A stretch of 64,000 nucleotides of DNA, taken from positions 1,301,147-1,365,146 of the forward strand of contig VZTI01000691.1 of NCBI GenBank assembly GCA_013397865.1, given 5' to 3'. A program made the translations under genes and the position numbers. Each line of letters starts with the position of its first letter. Position 1 is the first letter of the stretch. Below, in pieces: positions 51,325-64,000 of this stretch. Under the pieces are notes generated by a model that did no database searches, was not told the origin of the DNA, and saw only the letters and a program-made list of their open reading frames with translations. The stretch is from Struthidea cinerea. Its lineage: Eukaryota; Chordata; Aves; Passeriformes; Corcoracidae.

Positions 51325-54300
51325 AAGCTAATGTAAGGATAATATTTTCTGTCTTCAGGGTGTGGCACCATAGAATCCTTCAATAATAATTTTGTGTTAG
51401 CTATCAGCAGCTTCTTAAGAATCTGCACGTAGGTAGCCTCACCTATTTCTCTAGCAACTCTCTCCATTTAGATTGCTTTTTAATGGACTATGCAATTATT
51501 TCTCTTCATAGTCTTCAAATATCCAAAATGAATAATGGAAAATCATGAAACACCACTAAACCACTGTCCATTTCTGAGCTCTAGTTCAGAAGTAAGACTG
51601 AACAGAGTATAAGTATTAAATATAGACAATGGGACAGTATTAATCAAATTAATCACTTCACAATTTATCATAAGGACATCAACAGTAAAAACCCTATAAT
51701 TTTTCTGGTAGTATGGAGCCTTTTAGCAACACAAATTTTATTTGGTGTGTACCTGTTCCGAAGGAGAGAAATTAACACCGTACTTAATAAATGCAATAAA
51801 ACCCTATAAAACATAATGATAATGTTTTCTCACTACCGTTTTAGGGAGAAGGAACTTGCTACTTTAATTTAAATTGAAACACATTTTTGAAGTTCCTGAC
51901 CCCTAATATCAAAGTTGTAATTGTTCTAGTTTTATTCAGGGTAAGCAAGTAGTCATGAAAAAAACCACTAAATGAGATCTAAAATAACTTTTGTGCATCA
52001 AAAATGCATTTTCAGAGTGCAATATACCCAGTGAAATCCTGGTAATGATCCTTTTCAGAGGTGGAAAGATGCCATTTTAGACCTTCAGGGTTTTAAGATA
52101 AAGAGACTTTAGATCATCCCGCAGCATAATCTGCTTCTGGCCTTGAATACGCACACATTGTTTCAAGATTTCAAATTTGTGGAAAAGGTGGAGAAAGACA
52201 CTGACTGAGTTGTTTTAAAAAGTAACTTTAAATTGCTAAGAAGTTGCACTCTTACAATAAATTCCAGGGGAAGTGGGTTAACACAGGAACCAGACCAGGA
52301 GGTTAGGATGAATAAAAAATTATTTGCAACATTTATGTCATACTGTATAATTTCTTATGTGGTTAATTTCACCACCATGTAATATGACTGTTATTACCCT
52401 TTACACTCATAAACAGGACATCATATGTCCTGTTTTCACATTTTGAAAGAAAAAGATGTCCCAGTCTCAGGATGAAAGTCAGCACTATTTGCTAGTTAGA
52501 TGAGCCAATACAGCTTTGAGTCACCAGCAACATCCGTGCTTCTCTGGTTCTCTGTTGAAGAATGTCAGAAGCAAACAGCCAAACTCTTCTGCCTCAGGAT
52601 TTATAGAATCGTATCTGTTCAACAGAGCCAAAAATTTGCAAGTGTGTTTGTCTTTCTAGCCAAGTATGCTGCCTTATTATCCTGCTAAAATAAACCAAAA
52701 TTCAGTGAGGCAAGAGGAATCTAGCCACAAGAGGTATCTTGCTTCACAGGAGGAAATACTGTAAAGTGAGAGGGAATTATGTTCTCTGTTGTACATTTCA
52801 GCTGTTCTTGATCTGTGCATTACAGACAAACTTTGTTGATGCTTCTGTGAAAGGACCAAAGCAAAGGTTTCTGCTTGCCTCTGCAATGCATGCAGGCAAC
52901 CCCAAGGTATTTGTTTGTCACGAAACACAAAAGCATGTCAAGGACACTGTTCCATACTGGCTGATTAACAGATGTTTAGGTTTAAGTTGTTATAAAAAGC
53001 CCGGTTTTGAAAGTGTGATTGGGACAGCAGCTATATATGATAACGTCTTGGGATGAATCCAGATGGAAATGGAATAGGAAATGGTAAGTAATGTCTCTCC
53101 TTTTCCTGAATTTAATTAAAGAATAATTTTGGGCATGCATGAGTTTAGACTATTTTGAAGGGCATAATTTAAGGACAGGACTGTTAAATTCACCAAATGA
53201 ACTAGATGTGAATTTTTCATTACTATGGAAGGAGAAGCAGCAATGCTTTTCTTTCCATTTGGGTTATTAATGCAACTCTGGGATTCTGATATCAGAAATT
53301 GTGTTTTCAGAAACTGAGTAGAATTGCCTTGCTGCAGATTACTATTTAAAAATATCAGGTTGCTCTCCAAACAACATGGGAAAACCACAGATAATGTAAT
53401 ATTATCTTTACAAATTTATTCATCACAAAGTATATATCTTAATCTACTGAGTGTTCTTCAGACTGAATGTTCAGCACTCTCTCCCTCCTTCTGTTGAAAC
53501 GTAGCTATCTTTTATATCACCATTTCTATAGCAGTGAAAGAGAACATTTGACAATTTATTACAGGATTAGAAAAAAATTACCCAAGCCTGTCAGCATAGC
53601 TTTATGATGGTTTTGTCTGCTCTGCATTTTCCAAAGATCAAACTTTTTGCTGTCCTTACACATATGTACATAAATTGACTCAGGGGGAAACTGAAGCAAC
53701 ATAATTATTTGAAAGCTTTATTTCTGTTACAAGTTAAACAATAGCTCAGTTTTTCTTCTTTTTTAATGTAAATATATTGCAGAAAGACAAAAATGGAAAA
53801 TTAGAAATGTTAAAGGCAAACTGAACTTATCAAGCTACCCCAAGTATTTTGACTGAGCTGATGTCAATTGCTATCATATTGTAAGTTCCATTTTAAAGTC
53901 AAATCCTATTATTTTCTCCTGGAATTCTGAAATTTAGAGGGGCAACTTCCCACTGAATTAGCAGTTCAAGATATCAGGCTCCTTAGCAAGCTCACAGTTC
54001 AGCAGTCTCAGCTTCAATCTGCAAAAGCAGCACTACAATGGGCTGCTTGTTTTAACACTTTTGGCAGGGTATCTTCTGGATCAGGAGACAGAAATTAGCT
54101 GATCTCTTGAGTTTACATCTAATCAGAGTATTTTAAGGCACATACTTTCTTCCAACTCCATTTAGAAAGAAAAGTGTCACTTACATAAAAGGAGTGTAAG
54201 GTATTTGTCCAATTAATATGAATTTCAAATTGATTCTGAAGCTACTGACATGCCTGTTACTATCTATGTTTTCTGAATTGTGCATTAATAAACAAAAAGA

Positions 54301-57300
54301 GTTAAATTGATGGGTTAGTTGTACATGGGACACAGTATGCTATAATTTGTGTTTTGACAGTGAAATGCTCTTTGGGTACCTTATTTTGGAGAACACAAGA
54401 AATCTTTGATTATAATACAGATGAAAAATCATATTTAAAATGTTCCATTTAAAAAATCTGAATGTATTTATAAGGAAGCATCAGCTATTATCAGAATCCT
54501 CTGAAGCCCTACAAAACAGTCTAATACATGAAAGTCAACATTTAATATGCTATAGTCTCATGTTTCCGTGCAGTAGCTCCAAGGAAATCAATTTTTCAGC
54601 TCGAGGGTGTTTTGATTTGGTGCAGTTCTGTAACATTTGTAAATGTTATCCAGAACGCCTTCAAAAATAACACAATTTAATAATCACAGATGTTTGTACT
54701 CTGTCTTCATAGCACTGTTAAAATATCATGACAATGAGATTTATCAGATTTCATGGTACTACAATGTGTACTAAGCTATTTTTGGCAAGGTTTTAATATG
54801 ACTAAAAGTGAATAAATTCAATTGAAAACTTTTAGAAGACTTTGAATGAAAGTTTTGTGATATTTTCAGAAGAAATGCTACCCTCTTCACAGCTGAGATA
54901 GGATCAAATTACAGTCATGTGATAAATGTTGCATTTGTGCTCCAGGATATTGAAATTTTAAAATGTTCTCCTGAATCTGGCTGAGGGATGAAATGCTTTA
55001 GTGTAGGAAGCATCCTGGGCTGTTTCAGATGGTAGTGACTACGATTGCTCTGCAAAGACTTTTGCAGTTAATGTGCTATGATGTTTCCTCCCTCATGTCT
55101 CATCATACTAGACAGGGAGGCATAGCTTAAACTGCAGTCTCCAAAATTAACAATTTGCCACTAAAATCAGTGTGCCTCTGAAAAAGGTGAGTAGATGAAA
55201 ATGTTATCAAGGGCTTCAGATTGGATTCTCTGGATTTGAATGCATCTTTGGAGGCATCCATATCTCCTCACTAGCTGCAAGGATGGTAATGACACTGAAA
55301 ACAGGTCCAGTTCAGAGGCTAAACACAGCTCTGATGGGTCTTTGCCCTACAGTTTAATAGGGAGAGATTTCCGTGTCCTTTATTCTGCTAAAGCAGTGCT
55401 GCAGGCAGGCAAAAGGTTGATAATCTGTCCCCAAAAGTCCTAACAATCAATAAATAAGAGGGAGCTTTGTTTTAAAGTATGAATCAAAAGCTGTACGAGA
55501 AAGTATCTGTGTTATGTTTTAAGCTTTGCTTTGTGGGGTAGTGAAGTCAATGATGGTCACAGACTCTGGGACATCAAGATTCTCCCTTAAGTGCCTGGAG
55601 GCAGAAGGTGCCTTGAAGCCAAAAATAGAAAAGTAATGACTGACAGTAAAAAACAATCCCAGAACAGAGGCATTTACCATAAGACGCTCTAGTTCTTTGC
55701 CTACAGGTCTATGCTTTAACTATTTTGAATAAGCAAGGTCAGTTTACATATCTGCATCTTCCACTTGTTCTTGTTACCGAAATAAATCCCTCTAACCTTC
55801 TTTCTACTTAAATGAAAGCCTATTACTTTTTTTCTTATTATTTTGTAATGTTTAAGGAGCCACAGTTCTGTGCTTGTAGAAATTGCAGGTAGAAAACAGG
55901 AACCCAGATGATAAAAGGAAAAGCCACGCATAATACAGCATTAGTTGCCATTAAAACAATACATCCATAAGCCTTTAGAATGAATTCCATGGAAAGCATT
56001 TCAGTGAATTCGGTATGATGCTTTTAATTGGCTGTAAATGTGGCATTACTAAGAGAATGAAATAATGTGACGTAACCTGTATATGATTTTTTGTTAACTT
56101 GTCTGTTTTATTCAGAATGTTGAAAATGTAAGTAATGGTGTAAAACTATTGTTGTTCCAAAGATCAAAGGTTTTAGCCAGCCTATTGCATATCTTGCCTT
56201 TGACAAGGACCCGAACATTTTCCGTGCTGTGTATTTGCCATATACTTATCGTTCAATGATGTGTGGAGAATTCTGATTTTTGAGTAGTATGAGAAAACAA
56301 AACGTACTGTACAACTTTAAGTGTAGTATTGTGTGACTTTTGTCACTCCTGGATTATATAAAAGCTATGAATATACAAAAATAGGTTTAACTTGCTGTTT
56401 GACTCACTCAGCCTAAACTGTGGTGCAGAGAGAGCTCATAAATTTCTGAGTCCAGATGTACAATTCCAGCTGTGTTTTAACTGCAAAGGGGACTGAGACA
56501 TAGACATAGGCCATTGTCTATCTACCACACCATGGTTTTCCTTCAGCAGGGGAATGCAGACACAAAAACCATCAACCAATGATGGCTCTCTTCGGTAGGT
56601 CTATTTGTCTGTGCTATTGGGACACTGGGATAGGGAATTAGTAGAAATAACCTGACTTGCAGTATAAAGTCACAGCCAAATAATCTAAGATTTTTAAAAG
56701 AAAGTGTGGGGCACTTCCCCCTAAAGTAATTTTCAAAGCAGAACTAACAATATTTTTAAAATATTTTAAAAATTAAACTCCTTTTCTGTGTCTCCCATTC
56801 GCATCTTTTTCTTACCCTAAAATATTGTGGGGTAATATTTTTTTTTTGCAATGGTAAAACATGAAATTTAGAACCTTTCTATCAAATCCACTGACTGCTT
56901 TGCCTGACTAACCTGACCCAAAGGCCTTTCTCTGGAGAACATTTTCAAAAGCCTTAAATTGACAAAGACTTTTTCGCTTGTACTGTTTCTACCTGTGAAA
57001 TTTATTGAACCTATAATTTGGACACAAGTTCTGGTAAATAACAATTTCACCTTTGAAATGATATCATCTGTCCAAAGCATAACTAAAGATAAAATGCTTT
57101 GAGCGAGTTTTTTCTTTGAAGCTGCAACTTTGATCATCTTCTAGAAACAGATTAGTATCCTGTGTACAGCACAATTCCTGATTTAGGGACCTTATTTGAG
57201 CCTTTAGATTGGAAATGAAGCTCTGTGGTTGTTAATGTCTAAGTAACAATTGCTCTTGCGTTGTGTGTGCAGCTTGGTTACTTTCTGGCATTTCTGTGAT

Positions 57301-58237
57301 GAAGCCTTGGAGTAAGATGCTTCAGTCTGAAAAGACTGTCCCAACAGCCACTTACCAGAGTGTGAGGACTGTATGTTATATAATATGTGCAAGTAGTATA
57401 GACTCCTTTTGGGCTTTTTTCAAGTGATCCCACAAGCTGGTGAAACCATTGATGTAGGAAGGTGAGTAGATTGCACAGTATTTGAAATGAGGTCTTATGG
57501 TGAGACTGATTCCCAACAGGCAGTAACTATTAGAGTTAAGGTAAGTGCTATTTTTTTGGCACAGTGAGACTTCAGTGGCACATGGATGCCTGATGCTGGC
57601 CATGTTCTTACGCTGGCCTTGTGCTCTGGATAAAAAATGTCTTTGGCACATATAAAAGGCTGATTAGATGTCATATTTAGTTAGAGCAGAATATTTTGTT
57701 GAAGTGAGGAAAGTAAACTCTTGCGTCTCTGTAGGAACTGGTGATCCGGAGACATGACGTACTGTCAGCCATTAAAGGAAATTTTCCCTCAGCGCGGCTG
57801 CTAGAGGGTTTTCTACTGAGGTAAATGCAATCAGTACTGCTAACGTAACCACCACTGAGACACCTCAGCTGCCTCTGCTTGTAAGGTTGTATTCAAATGA
57901 ATAAATGGAAAAACCTTGTTCAGAAGTCTCAGGCAAGTGGTTATAAAATATCAAAATCCACAGCTCAGATTCTAGTCTTTTGTTTGCACTGGAGAAGCAC
58001 TCAGCAGACAAGTGTGGTCTCCACAAGTTACATACAAGTGCCAGGTCCTTGAGGACAGCAGGGAAAAGGGTTGCTACTGCACTCTGTTTACAGACTTCAT
58101 TTAGACCTTCCATAGAAATGGTATTTGGCCTAAATGCAAAAAAATAGTTACATCTAGGGTGCAGAATTCACGTTAAATCCTAACACAAACTGCTGGACAG
58201 AATTAAAGAAGCGTTCATGAGGTCTAAAATAGTTTCA
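51325..58237. other. Unique non-coding DNA, no gene seen
   Basis: About 6.9 kb. Open frames reach 105 codons (52739-53056 plus), overlapped by an 83-codon minus-strand frame, with no motif. 55930-56350 reads like conserved non-coding DNA. 57720-57830 has a few CpG (gatccgga, gacgta, agcgcggc) and a partial CTCF-like word at 57798-57809. Confidence 0.65.
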
Positions 58238-58345
58238 AGTACATGGTGTGGCTCTTGGGAATGGTCCTGTGCAGGGCCAGGAGCTGGACTCCGTGATCCT
58301 TGTGTGTCCCTTCCAACTCAGCTTATTCTGTGATTCTGTGAAGTT
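58238..58345 (+). mobile_element. CR1 LINE, short 3'-terminal scrap
   Basis: Only about 105 bp of the CR1 3' end remain. It runs from 'acatggtgtggctcttggg' (58241-58259) through 'cccttccaactcagc' (58307-58321) to the degenerate tail 'ttctgtgattctgtgaa'. It matches the last part of the copy at 36328-37353. Severe 5' truncation is typical of CR1 insertion. Confidence 0.9.
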
Positions 58346-61300
58346 CGGTGATGATCAACATCCATGCTATTGGTCACTGCACCTCTCTGCAGTGCCTTTT
58401 AATCAGCCTAATTGTATACAAACTGCAGACCCCACACTGCACACACTGCATCTCACTTATTAATACAGTGAAACAAAGCAGCTGTTGTAAGCAACACAAT
58501 GGTTTACAGAAAGGAAAAGAACATAAGAAAAGGAAAAGTAACAAGAGGCTAATTATCAGTGCTGCAATTTTATCGAGGGAAAGAGGCTCTTTAATCTCTA
58601 GATGGATGGCAGAGGTTTAATGACCAAACACGTGAATATCGTTTTTAATCATTATAAAAGCCCCAACCAAAATGAACTTTTTGTTTTCTATGTTGGAGCA
58701 TCAGTTTTTTCAGAGTGAAATGTCTCACTATCGCACAATATTTTCTTAAATGTATATTGTCTTATTAACACTGCCTGCTCTGTATGTTTTGTTTTGTAGT
58801 TTCTGGCTGTCAGTTATCCACACTATGCCTACTCAGCCCTCCCATCCTGCTCACCCCAGCCTGTTAAAACACCCCTAGTTTGCTTTCCCCTTGCTCTTTC
58901 AGTGATATTCTTTTTCACTGGCTGTGCTAACTCCTTCCTCATTCTTGCTGCCTGCAATGTGATGAGTTCCCAGTGCTGGGGTGTCTTAGGAGACAAATGT
59001 TGCAACCTGTAAGCTTGATCCATCTTCAACCACAAACACTTCCAAATGGCTCTTCTGCAAAGAGACTTCGCTGATCTTGTTAAGCTTAGAGACAGAGAGA
59101 AGCACTGGTGTTACAGAGAATACTAATAAGTTGACAAAAGAAAGTTTACTTCATCTAGCTCCCATTTTATTTATAGATATTGGCAGTTCTTCTACATGGG
59201 ATGAACACTTTCTTTATGTAAATTCAATGGCTGAGACTTGTGAGTGAGAACAGAAAAAGGATCAATCTAGTGTTGATAGCATCACCTTTTTGGAGAGGAT
59301 CCAGAGTGACAAGTATCATGCACATTATATTAAAAAATGGTGGACCACTCTTATTCACAAATGCTAGCATGGCCTCACTATCTGTACAAGAAAAGAGCAG
59401 CAATTTTCATTTTGCTTATCTCTACTTTAAATACAACATATTGCAAGGGACCCATTATTTCCAGTCATTTTCAAGTTTTCTTCCAGTCTTCTCTGTTTCT
59501 AATTCTACACCAGACATCCACTTGAACGATATAAGCCATCTGTAGTTTATAAAACACCTTTAAGCAATTGTTTTAAAGTTTTATACCTTTTAATGTTTTC
59601 CTATTTATTTCCTGCTGATATCAACACATATGCTGCCAAAAGCAATCTTTAGTGGATACTAACATATTCATATTGAACACTTGATCCAGAAATTTTGCAG
59701 ATAATAGGCAGAAGGAACATCTGTGAGAAGCAGATAATTTTTAATATTTATGGATAGCTCATTTCCATGTTGTAATCCTTAAGATGGGAATGGGTTTGTA
59801 AGGCTCTGTGCAATGCAAGTCATTTTTCTATATTCCCATCATGGTTAGGTAATGAAGGGAGCTGTGGTTCTGAAGAGGGAACACCACCAAGTTTATTAAT
59901 TAATGATGGAGAAAAGATCTTTACCATTACTTGAATGAAATACAGAATAATTGTGCAAAGAGGGAGATATTGAACACTTTAATACTCAGGATAATTTTTC
60001 AAACTGGACAGTGCGATCTGGAAGCATGCTTAACAAGTAAACTATATAGTGAGAATAATTAACTGTTTTCTGAACTTCTAAATAGACACAGCTTTTACTA
60101 TATAAACTCTAAGGACCAGTAATATGCTTGAAGCATTACCTCAGCATTAATAATGATTTACAAATTTTGCTTCTTCATTGACAATTAAGTCAGTAGGTTA
60201 AGCCCGCTCCTTTTCAATGGCTTGAAATTCTATACTATTATTTCACTTGGTGCAGAAAACTCACCCACCTGAGACAAAAACACTTTCATACTGAATTTTA
60301 TTCCTACAGCCATAAACGTGAAACTAGAGATTCAGAAGCCTGGCTTATGAAGATAGTGAAGATGTGTGAAAGTGGAACTATATTTCTAGTTTTTATTTAT
60401 TGTCACATTAAGTTTGTGAGGGTTTTTGAACATTGTAAATCATAAATACCTCACCTACTGTTTTTTCATGCCTGCTTTCAACAACCAAAAGTACACCTGA
60501 TGTAAACCTCTTTCTTTTCACATGTAGGCTTAAAAACTGTTTTACCTTTGATAGCTAAATAATGTTTCACTAATAGTAGCACCTTGTCTAGCACATTATC
60601 TCTTAACAATACTGAAGAATGAATGAAAAACCAAGATGAAAATCCTGTTTTGGGGCAGCTCCCTGTAGGTCCCTATGTTAATCAAACACATTTAATTTAA
60701 AATTTAATTTAATTTAATTTTAACTTGATAAAATTTACAGTCTTCTGACAAAAGGAAGCAGAATCAGACTTTCATGTTTTTCTGTTTACCTTGGCAATTC
60801 AGGATGGATTTTTGCCCTCAGGGCATGTTTGTGATCTCTTGCACACCACCTTGACAAAACAGGCCTAGAATCCAAAGATCAAATGGGTCAATTTTAGCAT
60901 GGATGAAAAAATTCACAATTGCAGCTGGAGTTTTGATTATTTTTCACCCTTGCCTACCAACTGGAACAAAGAGGTCAATTGTTTTTTCTAAACAGTATTC
61001 TAGCAGATTTTTCAGTACAATCAACACATCCATGTTCGAAATTGCGTATAGGTGAAGTTCTTGTAGATGAAAGTGAAACCAGGTGTCTTGTACTCCAGTG
61101 CATTCGCTATTTAACAACAGTGAAAATAACTTCACAAACTCAGGGCTTCTCATTTCCCTTTACTGTGCCCAAGTCTTATATCATTTTTGAAACAGTGTTC
61201 TTTCCAATAGCTCTTAGTCTGAAAAGTTTAATAAAACATATAGGTATTAACAAACCATAAAAAGCAAAAAACCAAAATCAGTAAGCCATTCACTGAAACA

Positions 61301-64000
61301 AACACACTACGTGGTATTAAGTTTACGCATCCATATGTAAACTTGTGTGAGGGCTATGAAAGCTGATCCTCATTGAACCATCCTATCTATGGGCAAATGT
61401 ATGTAGTGCTTTATAGAGGGGTACTGTCTTTTTTGAAAATCAAATGGATGGAGTTGAATCTTTTTTATTTTAAGAAATATTTCATTGCTTGTGGAAATGA
61501 AGAGGCTGAAGTACAAAAAGGGAAGAATTCCAGCTTGTACAAACAGGCTCATTGACCAAATATCTCCTTCAAGTGGCATTTGCAAACGGCTGCAGCTTAG
61601 AAATACTTAGAATGCAATTAGAACGCAGTGGTGAGGATCCAAAGTGGAATGAACAAAGGCTGAGATGCAGGGGAAAGTTTCTATCACCATTTCAAGTTTG
61701 CTTCTCACACTCTTAACAGCTGCCTTGTCACTCACATGAAGTCTGAGTGGATTAGAAGGATTATCAAAGGCAGTATGCCTTCTAATTCTGCTTCAAAGCT
61801 AATCAAAATTGGGTACACATGCAGTTATCCAATGCCAGCATCAATCAGAGTGTGACTGACACTGACACTCCCTGAACTCCAGGATATTGCCCTACTGAGC
61901 GCAGAACTATGCATCTCAAAATTCCCACTCCCATGAGACTCACCTGGACAAAAAAACCTCAAGCAATTCAAATTCAGAACAGTTTTTTAAAATATATGAC
62001 CAAAGCCAAGTTCAATTTTCAGCAAGAATGGCACATATGCCACTTTCAACAAACAGCTGAGATTTCCCAGGGACACCATCTTTTCACACACCAACCTAAC
62101 TGGATATTGCTTATCATAGGGGATCAAATGAGATTCTGCTCCTGGTGTTATATCTCCAAGTAAACATGTGGTAAACAAAGGGAAAAAAACCAAAGGCACC
62201 AGACCTTAGACTGAGACTGCTGCAGAATACTTGGAGCCTGGCACATGCATATGAATGTGTTTAGAGTGTGTTTCAGCCTTGGCTTCATTTCAGGTTTATT
62301 CAGAATTTCTTCTGAACTTTTAATTCAGTAGCAGTATCAGCAGCTCCTCTCTACTTTTCCCTTTCACAAAGATCTCAAAAGACAGACTGAATCTTTAGAA
62401 ATATATTCTGACCCCAGCCCTTAGCAGGAAACAGAAAGGAGTGCAACCATTTAAACAGTGACAATGAAACATGCAATTAACACTAAAAGAAAGAGGCAAC
62501 AGAACACCTACATTAAGGGACAAAATCCTTATGGCATCCAGAGAAAGCCCACAATAAAACTTAAATGCCCATACATTCACAAAAATAGCAAAGCCTATGA
62601 AATATTGTTTATAATTGTGAATAATATGAGGAAAATCAAGTAAATAAGAGACTTTTTTAACAAATATTGAAGTCTATCAACACGCGACTGACATCAAATA
62701 TTCAGGCAGCAGGAAAAGCTACCTGAACTAAAAATTGTAATGCAAATTCAAGAAACATTAGCAATTACCAGAATATATCAAACAAGAAATCCACTGACAA
62801 ACATAGGGCTAAAATGTATTAAACGAAGTGGATTGCTAAAGTGCCTACAAATGTCAGCTGCTTAGGGCTGTTGCATTTGTCACTAGTACAGTTGTCTAGG
62901 CAATGAAGATTATGTTTGTTTCCTTCATTATAGAATTTAAAGTTATTACTGGAGAAGTTTCTGTAGATAAATGCTTACCCCTGTTTGTGTCTTCAATATG
63001 TATTTAGGAATCATCCAGGATAATGTTCCCATTGGTGCAGTGTTGTCACATAACCAATTTGGTTCAAAAGTCATACATAAGGTAAAAATAGCAAAGCTTT
63101 ACTTTCTTTGTAGGTACTGGAGGCGAGGTACTGGAACTGGCTCTTGTAAGATCTCAATAAAAATCTAGTTCACAAGGCAGGTAGAAATCACAGAAAGAAC
63201 TTATCAAGAAGTTTCCAAAATGACCCTCACACTAGAAAATCAATTTGGTTATGCAAGACTAAGTTTGATGTATTCAGTTGGTTAAAAAAAAAAAAATAAG
63301 GCAATGGGATTACTTTTTATATATAGTTACAGAAGGAGAAGATTTCCAGTAATCGAGGGCTGTCTATCTTTAATTATCAAGATGTAACAAAATCCAAGGA
63401 TTAGAGGCTGAAGCTGGACCACTATTTTTTGTTTTGCCTTCCTCAGCACCATTATCGAGATTATTGTCTAGGCTTATCGAGGCATATTTCATCTAATTAA
63501 TTTCCTACTATTGCAAGGGCATTAGGGATTAGTTCCAGTCTTTGCCTATAGCATGGCTAAACCTCATGAGGTCTAAAATTCTTTGTTCTAATGAACACCT
63601 TTAAGTCTAGAAAAAAGCCTTGGTAAACCTTAATGGCCTGGTATAGACGATCTGAGGATCCCTTCTGGCTTCAAACACCAGGAAACTTTGCAATCATTTC
63701 AGAAATCATATTTATTAACCTAGGCTGTGCTTGATATATAAGCCACCTAGCACAGGTGATCAAAGAGAGATGTCCCCCTTGAGCCAAGAGAATATTTTAG
63801 GGAAGAGAATAAGAAATAAGTGATAGTTAACTGAAACACTCCCTAAATCCCTGGATCAAGAAGCACTCCATTAAAATGTTACTTTGAATCCCTAACAAGC
63901 TTCAATCAAGGCAGACTGTATTCTTAGCCCCCAGTCCTATAAGCACCTAATCCTACAGGAGTTCCACATGGATGCTCCTCTGTCTTTGGCCTGAAGTGTG
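58346..64000. other. Unique non-coding DNA to the window end
   Basis: No gene seen. Open frames reach 101 codons (59240-59545) without motifs. An (AATTT)n run lies at 60691-60722 and an A13 run at 63284-63296. 63400-63620 reads like conserved non-coding DNA. Confidence 0.65.
60691..60722. repeat. (AATTT)n pentanucleotide run
   Basis: About five TTTAA/AATTT units, with one slipped unit near 60700. Pure A/T. Confidence 0.9.

Noticed and set aside
52739..53056. 105-codon plus frame followed by a gtaagt donor-like site near 53082
   Set aside because: No acceptor, no motif, and an 83-codon frame overlaps it on the other strand. Single splice-like words are common by chance.

Overview
This window reads as intergenic or intronic DNA from a bird, most likely a neoavian and probably a passerine. 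The evidence is the set of CR1 (chicken repeat 1) LINE copies with the bird-type 3' tail built on an 8-bp unit (ATTCTATG-like), plus two solo LTRs that resemble bird endogenous retrovirus LTRs. The background is AT-rich and CpG-poor and has the usual vertebrate homopolymer and microsatellite runs. I found no protein-coding gene, exon chain, rRNA, tRNA or CRISPR array. The longest ATG-initiated frame is 137 codons, about what chance gives in 64 kb of such DNA, and none of the open frames shows a domain except those lying inside CR1 copies.

Layout. 1-8184 is unique DNA. A 15-bp minisatellite (8185-8250) is followed by a plus-strand CR1 3' end (8791-9297). 9298-18018 is unique DNA with small microsatellites. 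A minus-strand solo LTR lies at 18019-18677 and holds an 80-bp tandem duplication with the window's only N. 18683-29165 is unique, with a CpG-dense patch near 22890-23370. 29166-30060 is GC-rich with a 24-bp tandem repeat. A 70-bp (ATACT)n array sits at 32634-32703. A transposon cluster fills 33935-37353: a very old CR1 is split by a minus-strand solo LTR (34810-35416), and a younger CR1 with reverse-transcriptase remnants follows at 36328-37353. Beyond it are a minus-strand CR1 (48944-49440), a plus-strand CR1 of another subfamily (50829-51324) and a 3'-terminal CR1 scrap (58238-58345). The rest is unique.

The best-supported unusual structure is the nested insertion at 33935-35620. The two halves of the old CR1 join across the LTR, the LTR has matching terminal dinucleotides and inverted ends, and the flanking 5-mers (gctgt/gatgt) look like a target-site duplication. 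Several unique stretches read like conserved non-coding elements, but only a multi-species alignment can settle that. I found no undescribed biological system. Family assignments rest on recognising sequence layout, not on a database search.
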